Assembly (NCBI GenBank): GCA_963712715.1
Contig: CAVQJI010000015.1
Coordinates: 11,571-75,570 of the forward strand
Source: JAFEDN01 sp963712715
Lineage (GTDB): Bacteria > Pseudomonadota > Gammaproteobacteria > Coxiellales > Coxiellaceae
Length of the DNA: 64,000 bases
Direction: 5' to 3'
Translations under genes and position numbers: made by a program
Shown here: positions 19,701-28,484 of the stretch, piece after piece
Layout of the letters: each line of letters begins with the position of its first letter
Numbering within the stretch: position 1 is the first letter of the stretch
Notes under the pieces: generated by a model
The model's input: only the letters and a program-made list of their open reading frames with translations
The model's database searches: none
What the model was told of the DNA's origin: nothing

Positions 19701-21008
19701 TCAAATACTTAAAAAATCTGCTAGTGTGATTCCGGTGATTTTTTGGGTATTAAAAGATTTTTTATTGATAACGGTCAGTTCACCGTTCTGAAAAGTATTT
19801 AAAAACCAGATAAAATCAGTAGGATGTGCGACTCCTGTCTTAACTTCAAGATACCTATTTTTTTCGGGTAATATAAAATCAATTTCATGATCATGCGATT
19901 GCCAAAAATGAATATGTTCAGGAAGTTCATCGGCGCTGGATATGCAGATTCGACGCCAAATTTCTTGAGCGACAGCCCACTCAAAAATAGCGCCTAACTC
20001 CTCACCTAAACTTTTTAAGTCGGCAATGGTGCGTGGTTTTTTAGGGTGCCAACAAATAGCCGCAAGCAAATTAACAAAATGATATTTGCAAGGTTTGCGA
20101 AATATAGCGATTTTTCGCTGCGGATCATAAGGGAAAGCCGGAATGATCGTCAATAGATCGGCCAATAGATCAATATAACCTTGCGCCATGGTATTATTCG
20201 ACAAACCGCTTTCCCGCGCTAATTTTGCTTGACCAATCGGAGTACCCGCCATCCGATAAAGACTTTGTAATACCGCCAACAAATGCGAACGAGAACGTCC
20301 GCTTGCCGAAAATTCTCCAAGCACCCAGTCACTGACAATAGATATCACATAATCCGGCAACCGGCCGGTTTCCGCGATTGCATTTATTCCAATGGGTGAG
20401 CCGCCAGATAAAATATAAGCCCACAGCGAATCTTCCCGAAAAAAATCACCACATTTTTTTAAAAATTCTGAGTAAGAAATCGGTGTAAAAATATAATTTG
20501 TACGGTCCAGCTTACCTTTTCTGCCAGGCAAGCGCTCAATGCCTCGACGCAAATCGGCGGCCTTCGACCCTGTCGTCACCAACAAAATATTTTTCAATTC
20601 TCCGGCATCGGCTAATCGCTTAATCGCTTTTTGCCAATCATCAATTGCCGTTATTTCGTCAATAAATAATCGCTTTACTTTAGCATTTGGATTAAATAAT
20701 GCGATGAGTACTCTGATTGCTTTGATTAACTCGGTGCGATCTGTGATTTCATCTCCATTCAAATATAATGCAGCGCCTGGCCCAAATTCGGTGATGGTGT
20801 CAGCCACCTGTTGTTCGAGCCAGGTGCTTTTGCCATACTGCCGCGGTCCTCTGATCAGCATAATGCCGGGTTCTTGTGGTAGTACAGGTAATCCAAAATT
20901 TGGCTCAAAAACAAATCGGAGAGTTTTGAGGTTATCCAAATGAGGTAACACGCCTGGAACAGCGATGTTTCCGTTTATAAGAGATTGATTTATTTGATTA
21001 TTATCCAA
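19701..21008 (-). CDS. AAA ATPase with DUF4143-type C-terminal domain
   Basis: This is a 435-residue predicted ATPase of the same broad family as the gene at 18201. It has Walker A RGPRQYGKSTWL (residues about 53-64), Walker B LFIDEITAIDDW, sensor ILLVTTGSKAADLRRG, a winged-helix-like middle (PIGQAKLARESGLSNNTMAQGYIDLL) and a C-terminal nuclease-like pattern HEIDFILPEKNRYLEVKTG. The E-x-K after DFI is typical of PD-(D/E)XK folds. The function of the family is unknown. The gene is intact, is flanked by a direct repeat of the MATE 3' end, and has a 43-bp double palindrome just upstream of its start. Confidence 0.82.
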   Translation of the reverse strand: MDNNQINQSLINGNIAVPGVLPHLDNLKTLRFVFEPNFGLPVLPQEPGIMLIRGPRQYGKSTWLEQQVADTITEFGPGAALYLNGDEITDRTELIKAIRVLIALFNPNAKVKRLFIDEITAIDDWQKAIKRLADAGELKNILLVTTGSKAADLRRGIERLPGRKGKLDRTNYIFTPISYSEFLKKCGDFFREDSLWAYILSGGSPIGINAIAETGRLPDYVISIVSDWVLGEFSASGRSRSHLLAVLQSLYRMAGTPIGQAKLARESGLSNNTMAQGYIDLLADLLTIIPAFPYDPQRKIAIFRKPCKYHFVNLLAAICWHPKKPRTIADLKSLGEELGAIFEWAVAQEIWRRICISSADELPEHIHFWQSHDHEIDFILPEKNRYLEVKTGVAHPTDFIWFLNTFQNGELTVINKKSFNTQKITGITLADFLSI

Positions 21009-21029
21009 TTTGCAATTTTCCTGGTTTGT

Positions 21030-21072
21030 CTAACAGTCTAACTGTTAGTATAGCTAACCGTTAGACTGTTAG
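21030..21072. promoter_or_regulatory. 43-bp double palindrome upstream of the ATPase gene
   Basis: A perfect 13-bp inverted repeat, CTAACAGTCTAAC (21030-21042) and GTTAGACTGTTAG (21060-21072), encloses a second inverted repeat GTTAG/CTAAC (21044-21048 and 21054-21058). All are centred on 21051. It lies 21 bp upstream of the minus-strand start at 21008, in an operator-like position. It resembles in layout, but not in sequence, the twin palindromes before the other ATPase. Confidence 0.6.
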
Positions 21073-21129
21073 CAAGATGGTGTAGAATTTTGTGGAAAAT
21101 AGAATATTTAAAGAGGAAGGATGAGAGAA

Positions 21130-21324
21130 TCCTAAAGGTCAATGGCACTAAGTTAAGCACATAACCAGTAATAACCCCCTCTCCCCTTGTGGGAGAGGGA
21201 AGGGGTGAGGGGTGGAATGCGGCAGTTATCGTCGTGAAAAGTGCCGCGTTCTCCACCCTCACCCTAACCCTCTCCCATCAAGGGAGAGGGGATAATAGCT
21301 TAACTTAGTGCCATTGTCCTAAAG
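21130..21324. repeat. MITE-like inverted-repeat element with 8-bp target duplication
   Basis: The direct repeat TCCTAAAG occurs at 21130-21137 and 21317-21324. Between them, terminal inverted repeats CAATGGCACTAAGTTAAGC and its complement bound an element of about 179 bp. Inside are hairpins of the CTCTCCC/GGGAGAG and CACCC/GGGTG type. There is no coding capacity. It sits between the ATPase gene and the MATE gene. Confidence 0.7.
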
Positions 21325-21330
21325 ATTATT

Positions 21331-22665
21331 TTACTGCAGGCGTTTCTTTAAGCGAAGTCCTGCGATAATGCACAGACTAAAAATTCCAAGGAATAAACCG
21401 TACCAAATGCCCGTTCCGCCCAGGGAGGTATGAAAGCCCAGCCAGTATGCGCTGGCGAGTCCAATCAGCAGATAACATACGATGCTGATGATCATGGGAG
21501 TGAAAGTGTCTTTAAGTCCGCGCAAAGCCCCGATAATAATGGATTGCGCGCCGTCGAAACAAAGAATTAAGCTGGATACAATCAGGAAAAGCTGCGCGGT
21601 GGAAAAAACATTATTTAAATGGGCTCTATCAGGTAAAAATAATTTGACTATGGCATGCGGAGTGCTGACAAACAGAATGGACAAAAGAATGGAAATCACC
21701 AGACCCGTCGATAATCCCAGATAAACAGTTCGTCTGGCTTTCGCTAAATCGTTTGCCGCGTAAGCGTGACCCACTTCCAGGGCAGTGATCACTGAAATTG
21801 CCATCGGTAGATTAAAAGCGATCGAGATGCATTGTAGGGCAATTTGAAAAGCGGCTAAAGTAGTCACTCCAAAATAACCCATGAATAGCGCCGCGGCTAA
21901 AAAAGTCACCATATCCAACACATTGATGACGCCACTGAAGCTTCCCACAACCCACAATGCCTTGAGCTGCGTCAGATCGGGTTTGCTCAACTGGAAGGAG
22001 ACATAATATTTCAAAATGGACTGTTTCCGGCAATAAAACAATAAACTGAAGAACATGAACCAGCACACCCCGGCACTGGCATAGCCAATACCGGCGATAC
22101 CCAGCGCCGGAAAACCATATTTGCCATAGATAAGGATGTAATTGGCTATAAATGTGAGTGGTAGGGAGATAAAGCACACCACCATAACTGCCCTTGCCAG
22201 GGCAAACGCTGATATAAATTCCCGCATAGTATAAAAAAGTAGAAAACCGGGAATTCCCCATGTCAAACCCTGCAATAGCCTTTGAGCGTCGGCAGCTACT
22301 TTGGGATCCTGCCCCATCATGACCAGGTACTCAGGCGCTTGCCAGGCCAGCAGCATCATGGGAATGGAGACTCCCAGAGCTAAATAAATCGCCTGATGTA
22401 GGAGTGATTGAATATTATTATTTGTCCCAGCACCGCGGGCGTGGACAATCGACACTCCCACGCTACTTAATACTCCTCGACAAAACACCAGTAAAGTTAT
22501 AAATATAGTGGTCCCCAGAGCGCCGGCTGCCAGCGCGCCAGGGCCTAACCATCCCATCATGAGTGTATCTATAAATTGCATGCCTTTTTGCGCTAAAAAA
22601 GCCGCCACTAAGGGTAAGCATAGTTTAACAAAAACATTAATTTCCCGGATTGTAAAAAACTTCAC
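21331..22665 (-). CDS. MATE family multidrug efflux transporter
   Basis: This is a 444-residue inner membrane antiporter of the NorM/DinF-like MATE family, with about 12 hydrophobic segments in two similar halves. Family-like stretches are LPLVAAFLAQKGMQFIDTLMMGWLG (22569-22643), the matching GSFSGVINVLDMVTFLAAALFMGYFG of the second half, and DGAQSIIIGALRGLKDT. The length is normal. Its last 46 codons exist as a second copy at 19513-19653. It is followed on the same strand by nothing coding until the ATPase. The xseA gene lies just upstream (10 bp between stop and start). Confidence 0.88.
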   Translation of the reverse strand: MKFFTIREINVFVKLCLPLVAAFLAQKGMQFIDTLMMGWLGPGALAAGALGTTIFITLLVFCRGVLSSVGVSIVHARGAGTNNNIQSLLHQAIYLALGVSIPMMLLAWQAPEYLVMMGQDPKVAADAQRLLQGLTWGIPGFLLFYTMREFISAFALARAVMVVCFISLPLTFIANYILIYGKYGFPALGIAGIGYASAGVCWFMFFSLLFYCRKQSILKYYVSFQLSKPDLTQLKALWVVGSFSGVINVLDMVTFLAAALFMGYFGVTTLAAFQIALQCISIAFNLPMAISVITALEVGHAYAANDLAKARRTVYLGLSTGLVISILLSILFVSTPHAIVKLFLPDRAHLNNVFSTAQLFLIVSSLILCFDGAQSIIIGALRGLKDTFTPMIISIVCYLLIGLASAYWLGFHTSLGGTGIWYGLFLGIFSLCIIAGLRLKKRLQ

Positions 22666-22675
22666 TCTGTAAACC

Positions 22676-23870
22676 TTATTCGATTATTTTTTTAACCAGG
22701 CATTCACAGCCCCCTTGCGCAAATTTAATCGTGAGTTTATCTCCGTTAGACAGAAATTGCGAACTCACAACAATGTTTTGGGTTTTGGTGTCCCTGACGA
22801 TGGCGTAACCCCGGTCCAGTGTTTTTAGAGGACTTAACGTCTGTAAAGCCTGAGAAGCCTGATTTAATAGAGTGTGATTATGCTGTAAAAAACGCCGCTG
22901 CGCCAACATTAGCCGATGCTCAAGCTGATCCAGATTCTGGGCCTGATCCTGCAGACGTTGTCCTGGATGACGCAAACGCTTGCTGATATGCAGCAAATAC
23001 GACTGGGCATGACGAAGCCGCGACACCAGTAGATGCAGCAGTCGCTGTTGCAAACTTTCAATTTGCTGAGTCCATTCGCGACTATCGGGGCTGACCCGTT
23101 CTGCCGCGGCGGAAGGTGTCGGCGCCCGAACGTCTGCTACAAAGTCAGCGATGGTAAAATCGACTTCATGGCCAACGCCGGTAATGATGGGGATTTCGCT
23201 GGCGTAAATGGCTCTGGCGACAATTTCCTCGTTAAATGACCACAGATCTTCTAAGGAGCCGCCGCCGCGCGCCAAAATGATCACGTCACATTCACGCCGC
23301 TGATTTGCAATTTCAAGCGCGGCTGCGATTTTTCGCGCAGCCTGTTCCCCTTGCACCAGACTTGGATAAATAATCACGGGAATGGCCGGAAAGCGGCGTT
23401 TTAAAACGGTTAAAATATCATGGATGGCGGCCCCGGTCGGAGAGGTGATAACGCCAATGGTTTTCGGAAGAGTGGGAAGGGGTTTTTTTTTAGCTTCGGC
23501 AAACAGGCCATCTTCCTGAAGGCGTTGTTTTAAAGCTTCAAACTTTTTTTGCAGTAATCCCACACCATTGTCTTCGATCTGCTGAATGATCAGCTGGAAC
23601 TCGCCGCGCGCTTCGTACAGGCTGGTTTGCGCCAAAGCCAAAACCTGCAGGCCGTTTTTCAGTGGGAAAGGCAGGCGTCGCCCATTCATCCGAAACAGGG
23701 CGCAACGTACTTGCGCCTGAGCGTCCTTGAGCGAAAAATAATAATGTCCGGAAGTGGCCTGTATCAGATTGGATATTTCACCGCTAATCCAGCAACTGCC
23801 CCAGAGAGCCTTCCAGCAATTGCCGGGCCAGTGAGTTTAATTCCGTGACGCTAAAAATATGTTTTTCCAT
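22676..23870 (-). CDS. xseA: Exodeoxyribonuclease VII large subunit, one frameshift
   Basis: This is the large subunit of exonuclease VII, which degrades single-stranded DNA. The start is ATG 23870 (MEKHIFSVTELNSLARQLLE). After GQL an extra base near 23795 shifts the frame. Removing it gives WISGEISNLIQATSGHYYFS, the OB-fold that binds single-stranded DNA, and joins the main frame at MNGRRLPFPLKNG. The nuclease domain follows: GVITSPTGAAIHDIL, IILARGGGSLEDLWSFNEE, ITGVGHEVDFTIADFVAD and APTPSAAAE. A coiled-coil segment and a short C-terminal tail finish the protein, about 397 residues. The single indel in an otherwise perfect gene suggests sequence error. Confidence 0.9.
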
Positions 23871-23955
23871 GGGACTTATGATTGTAAAGCATAAGCGCCT
23901 TGGAGGCCAGAATGTCCTGCGTGAGCTGAAGTCAATTTTTTATTGACTCTAAGAG

Positions 23956-26640
23956 TTATTTATTAAGATCTAATAATATGACCTGTCTTGGATAGGTCAC
24001 TTTGTTGATTAAACTTATTTTGATCTCCCAAAATTTTCTGAAATTTTGGATTAGAGCTTGATAATTCTCGCCACGAATTAGCCTTCGATATTGCTTGATA
24101 AACGGCTTCCGTATGGGGATGCCGCTTCCGGTCAAAAAACCTCCTGTTGGTTTCTGTAGGCGTTTGTCTACCTTGGATTTAAATTCGCGCAAAGTAATTT
24201 CTTCTCCGTTTTTATCTTTACTCTTAATTAAATCTTGCAATTCCTTAATTCCATCAGGAATAGAGATAAGACATTTAGTTGCCCAATATTGACTATCCAG
24301 AATTAAAGCTTTCAGAGTTGGAGAAATGTACAGTACTTCCGGAATTGCAACTTTTTCAATATAAGTAGCAGAAAATTGTGCTGCAGCATTGGAAGAAAAT
24401 TCTGGATCTTTCGCTTTTTGCAATAATTTCTCAATAAAAGGAACTGCATCTTCATTTTCATTTTCTGAAAAATTCTCTCTAAATAGATCCCATCCAGTTA
24501 TTTTTGTAGTTTTATTCTCATCTTTTATGGAATAAGAAGTATCGAGTAAGTTTTTAATATGGCTAGGACCTTTGTTAGAATCAAAACCTTTAAGAATATT
24601 CGACAATGTGGTTTCTTTGGCATCGACTATTTGTTTATTTTGAACGGATCCGGTCTTTTCATCTACTGGTTTTTTTGCTTCTTCCCGGGCTGTTTTTAAC
24701 TCAAGGATTCCAGCTATTTGAAGGGCATTGGATTGGATGACATCTCCGCAACCTTCCAGAGATTTTTCTGAATAAATCCGTTTTTTTTCATCTGAAGGTG
24801 GCGAAAATAAACGATTGCACATACCAGTTCTTTTTTCCCACGGTTGATCTAACATTTTTCCTATTTTTGTTTTAATATCTCCTTTGAGATTCGACAAAAA
24901 TTTAAGAAATTCCTCTTTTTGATCAGATTTCAAATAAGGATAAACCCTTTTCGCAAAATCCAACAAAAAGTAGTCATCCAGTTTTTCTTTTATGTGAATC
25001 TGAAGGATGAGAGTTAAGTGGTTATTAAATAAAATATTTTTTTCTTCTTCTCCTAAGTAGTTAAAACCCTTATCGTAAAATTTATATAAAGTAACTAAAG
25101 TATGGATATTATCCAATACTGGATTGTTATGACAATCTTTTATTTTTTTCAATAAACTATTATAAGACTCCGATACTGCTATTTTTTGTATTTCCTGGAT
25201 AGTAGACTCATCGAAGCGTTTCCTTGCGTACAGCCAAAAATTGTTAGTATTTTCTTTATTAAGCTTGGATAATTTCACTTCAGCGAATTTAAGAATTACT
25301 TTTTTTATACTATCAAGATGTTGGGATGATACATTTTTGAGCAAATAAATAATTGCAGAAAAATCTTTTACACCTTTAGTAAAAATTATATCAGTAGAGT
25401 TTAACAAATCATTTGCATATTTCGCTATTCCATCATAAATAGATAAAGCCTGGAGAAAGGATTCTCTTTGATAGTCATTTAATTTATATTTACCAAGAAA
25501 TTTATTTAATAGATCCTCGATTTGATCTGTCGGGTCTCGAGTAAGCAGTAAATAATGAATGGCTGCTAGATCTTTTAAATTCAAATAAGAACTTTTGAAA
25601 GGATCTGGATCTTTTGAGTTTAATAAATTGTTTGCATATGTAAATAATCCTATATGATCAGCAGCTGTGTGTAGAGCTGATTCATTTCCTTTTACATAAT
25701 GACCATAGTCATTATTATTTAATTTATTATCATTTCCATTAAAATGATAAAAAGAAACGGTATAATTGTCTTCATTTATTTTGTTTTCTTTTAGATTGTC
25801 ATTATCTATGTGTAAAATTTTGAAAGAAATATTTTTTTTCTTGCCAATAAGTTGATGGATAGCAGATTGAATATTTTTTACTTTATTAGATGTACTATCT
25901 GGTTCATCTTTTTTTGGTGTAGAGATTTCGTGGGAGGCAAAAACATGTTTTTGATCAGGTTTTTGATTTAGATGATGTTGAATCTCTTCAGTCAGGAATT
26001 TAGGATCCAGAGTTACAGGCTCATCTTTCTGCCTATGAAAAAAGAAACCAAATGAGAAATTATTTTCCTTAGCTTGAGTGTGTGAAAAATAAAATAATGG
26101 TAATAAGTAGGGATTTATTTTTTCAGGATTTAAAACATTATTTAAAGCCGTGCCATTGATATTAAAGCTTAAAATGGGAAGATCTTTTTTTGTAGGAGCA
26201 AAATCATCATCCTCATTATCACTTTCTTCTCCGTCTATTTTTTCTGGGAGATCGATATCGTCTCCAGCCTCAACATCGAAATCATCATCATTATCCTGAT
26301 CGTTTTGTTGGCTTTTTCTTTGAGATAAATTTTTACTTTTTTCTAAATCTTCTAATAAAGGAGCAGATTCATTCTGTCTTTTAGCGTTAATATTAAGTAA
26401 ACTTTTAATAATTTCATAGGATTCGTTATCTTTATTCAGATTAAACCTTTGTTCTGCTAATTCCATGGCATTATAATTATTTTCCTTAACAGTAGTTAAA
26501 TTTGCAAGCGTCTTATAGTTGTTAGGTTTTGTATGTGCTTTTATATATGAATTTACTTCAGAGAGACTTCCATTCTTAACTAACTGAAGAAAGTTTACTG
26601 CTGTACGCATATTTAATTTATCCTCTTTAGTCTTTAACAT
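23956..26640 (-). CDS. Large Lys/Asn-rich orphan protein, possible effector
   Basis: I do not recognise this 894-residue protein. It is uninterrupted, A+T-rich against its neighbours, hydrophilic and without signal peptide or clear membrane segments. Residues 14-75 form a helical-pair pattern reminiscent of a single ankyrin-like unit (AVNFLQLVKNGSLSEVNSYI). A very acidic stretch with many Asp/Glu lies at about 115-150. A later segment (SALHTAADHIGLFTYANNLL) recurs in weaker form (YDGIAKYANDLLNS) about 95 residues on. The C-terminal 200 residues are basic and helical. In a host-associated gammaproteobacterium such proteins are often secreted effectors; that is inference. A dispersed repeat cluster lies directly upstream. 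Confidence 0.7.
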   Translation of the reverse strand: MLKTKEDKLNMRTAVNFLQLVKNGSLSEVNSYIKAHTKPNNYKTLANLTTVKENNYNAMELAEQRFNLNKDNESYEIIKSLLNINAKRQNESAPLLEDLEKSKNLSQRKSQQNDQDNDDDFDVEAGDDIDLPEKIDGEESDNEDDDFAPTKKDLPILSFNINGTALNNVLNPEKINPYLLPLFYFSHTQAKENNFSFGFFFHRQKDEPVTLDPKFLTEEIQHHLNQKPDQKHVFASHEISTPKKDEPDSTSNKVKNIQSAIHQLIGKKKNISFKILHIDNDNLKENKINEDNYTVSFYHFNGNDNKLNNNDYGHYVKGNESALHTAADHIGLFTYANNLLNSKDPDPFKSSYLNLKDLAAIHYLLLTRDPTDQIEDLLNKFLGKYKLNDYQRESFLQALSIYDGIAKYANDLLNSTDIIFTKGVKDFSAIIYLLKNVSSQHLDSIKKVILKFAEVKLSKLNKENTNNFWLYARKRFDESTIQEIQKIAVSESYNSLLKKIKDCHNNPVLDNIHTLVTLYKFYDKGFNYLGEEEKNILFNNHLTLILQIHIKEKLDDYFLLDFAKRVYPYLKSDQKEEFLKFLSNLKGDIKTKIGKMLDQPWEKRTGMCNRLFSPPSDEKKRIYSEKSLEGCGDVIQSNALQIAGILELKTAREEAKKPVDEKTGSVQNKQIVDAKETTLSNILKGFDSNKGPSHIKNLLDTSYSIKDENKTTKITGWDLFRENFSENENEDAVPFIEKLLQKAKDPEFSSNAAAQFSATYIEKVAIPEVLYISPTLKALILDSQYWATKCLISIPDGIKELQDLIKSKDKNGEEITLREFKSKVDKRLQKPTGGFLTGSGIPIRKPFIKQYRRLIRGENYQALIQNFRKFWEIKISLINKVTYPRQVILLDLNK

Positions 26641-26763
26641 TTAAATCTTTAGGTTAAATATTACATTATATTCCTTAAGGCAATATTAATTTTAAAACTA
26701 TTTTTTTTAATATCTTTTAATATCAAATACTTAATGGAAATCATAAAAGCGGTGCCCCATTGT

Positions 26764-26952
26764 GTGTCATTCCAGCGAAAGCTCATAGGCGTCAGGTTAA
26801 GGAATTTTAACCGTCATTGCGAGCGCCAGCGGAGCAATCCAGTGCGAGCTTTGTGGAAATTTTGTACTGGATTACTTCGCTGGCGCTCGCAATGACGGCG
26901 TCTTTTGGGAAAAAAGTCCTTAGCCTGACCCCTGCCTTCGCTGGAATGACAC
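26764..26952. repeat. Nested inverted repeats with composite MITE-like element
   Basis: The outermost inverted repeat is GTGTCATTCCAGCG (26764-26777) with its complement (26939-26952). Inside, about 26785-26934 is a composite element beginning ATAGGCGTCAG and carrying TTTTGGGAAAAAAGTCC on the other arm. The same arms appear, in opposite orientation, at 59428-59579. At the centre lies the 86-bp dispersed palindrome. The structure is three shells deep, which suggests successive insertions. It fills most of the gap between the 894-residue gene and sbcB. Confidence 0.7.
26812..26897. repeat. Dispersed 86-bp palindrome, copy 1
   Basis: The arms CGTCATTGCGAGCGCCAGCG and the matching complement ending GCAATGACG enclose a short variable centre with GTACTGGATT. 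The sequence can form a long hairpin and recurs at least eight more times in this window, always between genes. Confidence 0.85.
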
Positions 26953-27020
26953 GCCTAAAATGAGTTTTTTAGCCGAAAATTTTATAAAATAGATGGGCTT
27001 ACTAAATATGTACAACACGT

Positions 27021-28484
27021 CTAATTTGATTGTTTTTCACAGGGGCGGCTAATTTGACCTGTTAGAGATTTTTGTTTTGCCCAGTTCGTAAATTCGTTAA
27101 GTAATGCCTCCTGATCGGCAGATAAAGCGGAATTTTTTAAGGCGCAGAGTTCTGATAGGGCGGCGGGAATAGTGAGTTTCCGTTGCCCGCGGTAATCAAT
27201 AGGGGCGCTGTCCGTATCGCTATGGATTGCTTTTTCGATGTATTCGTTGAATAAAGTCTGTTGCTCCAGACTTAAATGATTAAAGAAATGGCGTCCAAGG
27301 ATGCGTAATGCCAGTTCCTTATGTACGGGATTAGGAAATTGCAGCGAAATTAGCATTTTTTTTTCCACAGTCGTCTGATGGAATTTTTGAAATAGATTTT
27401 CTTCGGCGCGGTTGGTGAAACCGATCTCATAGAGTGCGGCGGCGGCGTCAACGTTGGGCGTTTTTGGATAGGTGAATTGCCTGTGATACGCGCCAATGGC
27501 GTTTAACAGATCGTGATTTTCGCGGAGCCAGCGCTTATTTTCCGCGGCCAACTTTTGCCGCTCAGGCGATAAACGCGCAAGATAGCGGGATTTCATGGGT
27601 AGTAATAATTCCCGTTCTCCGGTTTTTTTTCGGATAACAAAAGTATTTATGGAAATATTTTCCATGTTTGTTTGTGATAAATTTTCCAGATCCAGGCGTA
27701 GCCAGAGACTTTGATTTTTATAGTGTTCGTGCTGGCCTAAATGTAAAACCGGCGCTAGAAAATTATGTTTGCCGCCAAATTTGCCGTCGACCAACAAAGC
27801 TTCCTGAAAATGAGGCGTGGCGCCTCCTGGTTCGGGAGTTAATTGGGCCATGCGGCAGAGGTCCGTTTCTTTATCAAAATAACCGGTTAAATAATCCCAT
27901 ATTTCGCGTTCCCGAATAAATTTTTTTGCCAGCGCCAAAGTGGCTTCGACATCGACCATGGCGGTATGCGCCTGGCCTTGCGCTAATTGATTGGCCTCGC
28001 TGATGTTGGCGAGCTTAAGGCTGATTTTCCGCTGATGCTGTGGCCAATTTTCCAGAACGGCGGGTTTAAACAGGAAATACATCACCGTCAACGGATATAA
28101 ATCCATGCGCGAGCAATGGTTGGCGAATTGATGGGTGTAAGGGGGCAACAGATTGCGGTAAAAAGAAAATCGCAAAAATTCGTCGTCGAATCCCAAAGTA
28201 TTATAGCCCAGGCTGATGGTGCCGGGAGTATTGAATAACTGGTGGATTTGAGTCATTGCGGCCAATTCGTTGAGTCCGCTTTGACACTTCTCCACGCCAA
28301 TGCGGTGAGTCATCAGCGCGGCGGGTGCGGGCACTGTATCCGGATTGAGTTTAACCTTTAAATCATAGCGTTCCAATTCGCGCAACTCCAGGTCCGTGCG
28401 GATCGCAGCGAATTCCAGCACCTGATCAAAACAGGGATTTAATCCAGTCGTTTCGATGTCATAAAAAAGATAGGTTTTTTTCAT
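27021..28484 (-). CDS. sbcB: Exodeoxyribonuclease I
   Basis: This is a 487-residue 3'-5' single-strand DNA exonuclease of the DEDDh family. Exonuclease motif I FYDIETTGLNP is at residues 7-17. Motif II is in GYNTLGFDDEFLRFSFYRN and motif III in HTAMVDVEATLALAK. An SH3-like and a helical C-terminal domain follow (YLARLSPERQKLAAENKRW; YRGQRKLTIPAALSEL). The length matches the E. coli enzyme closely. Its start overlaps the stop of the upstream cation transporter by 4 bp, so the two form an operon. Confidence 0.93.
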   Translation of the reverse strand: MKKTYLFYDIETTGLNPCFDQVLEFAAIRTDLELRELERYDLKVKLNPDTVPAPAALMTHRIGVEKCQSGLNELAAMTQIHQLFNTPGTISLGYNTLGFDDEFLRFSFYRNLLPPYTHQFANHCSRMDLYPLTVMYFLFKPAVLENWPQHQRKISLKLANISEANQLAQGQAHTAMVDVEATLALAKKFIREREIWDYLTGYFDKETDLCRMAQLTPEPGGATPHFQEALLVDGKFGGKHNFLAPVLHLGQHEHYKNQSLWLRLDLENLSQTNMENISINTFVIRKKTGERELLLPMKSRYLARLSPERQKLAAENKRWLRENHDLLNAIGAYHRQFTYPKTPNVDAAAALYEIGFTNRAEENLFQKFHQTTVEKKMLISLQFPNPVHKELALRILGRHFFNHLSLEQQTLFNEYIEKAIHSDTDSAPIDYRGQRKLTIPAALSELCALKNSALSADQEALLNEFTNWAKQKSLTGQISRPCEKQSN

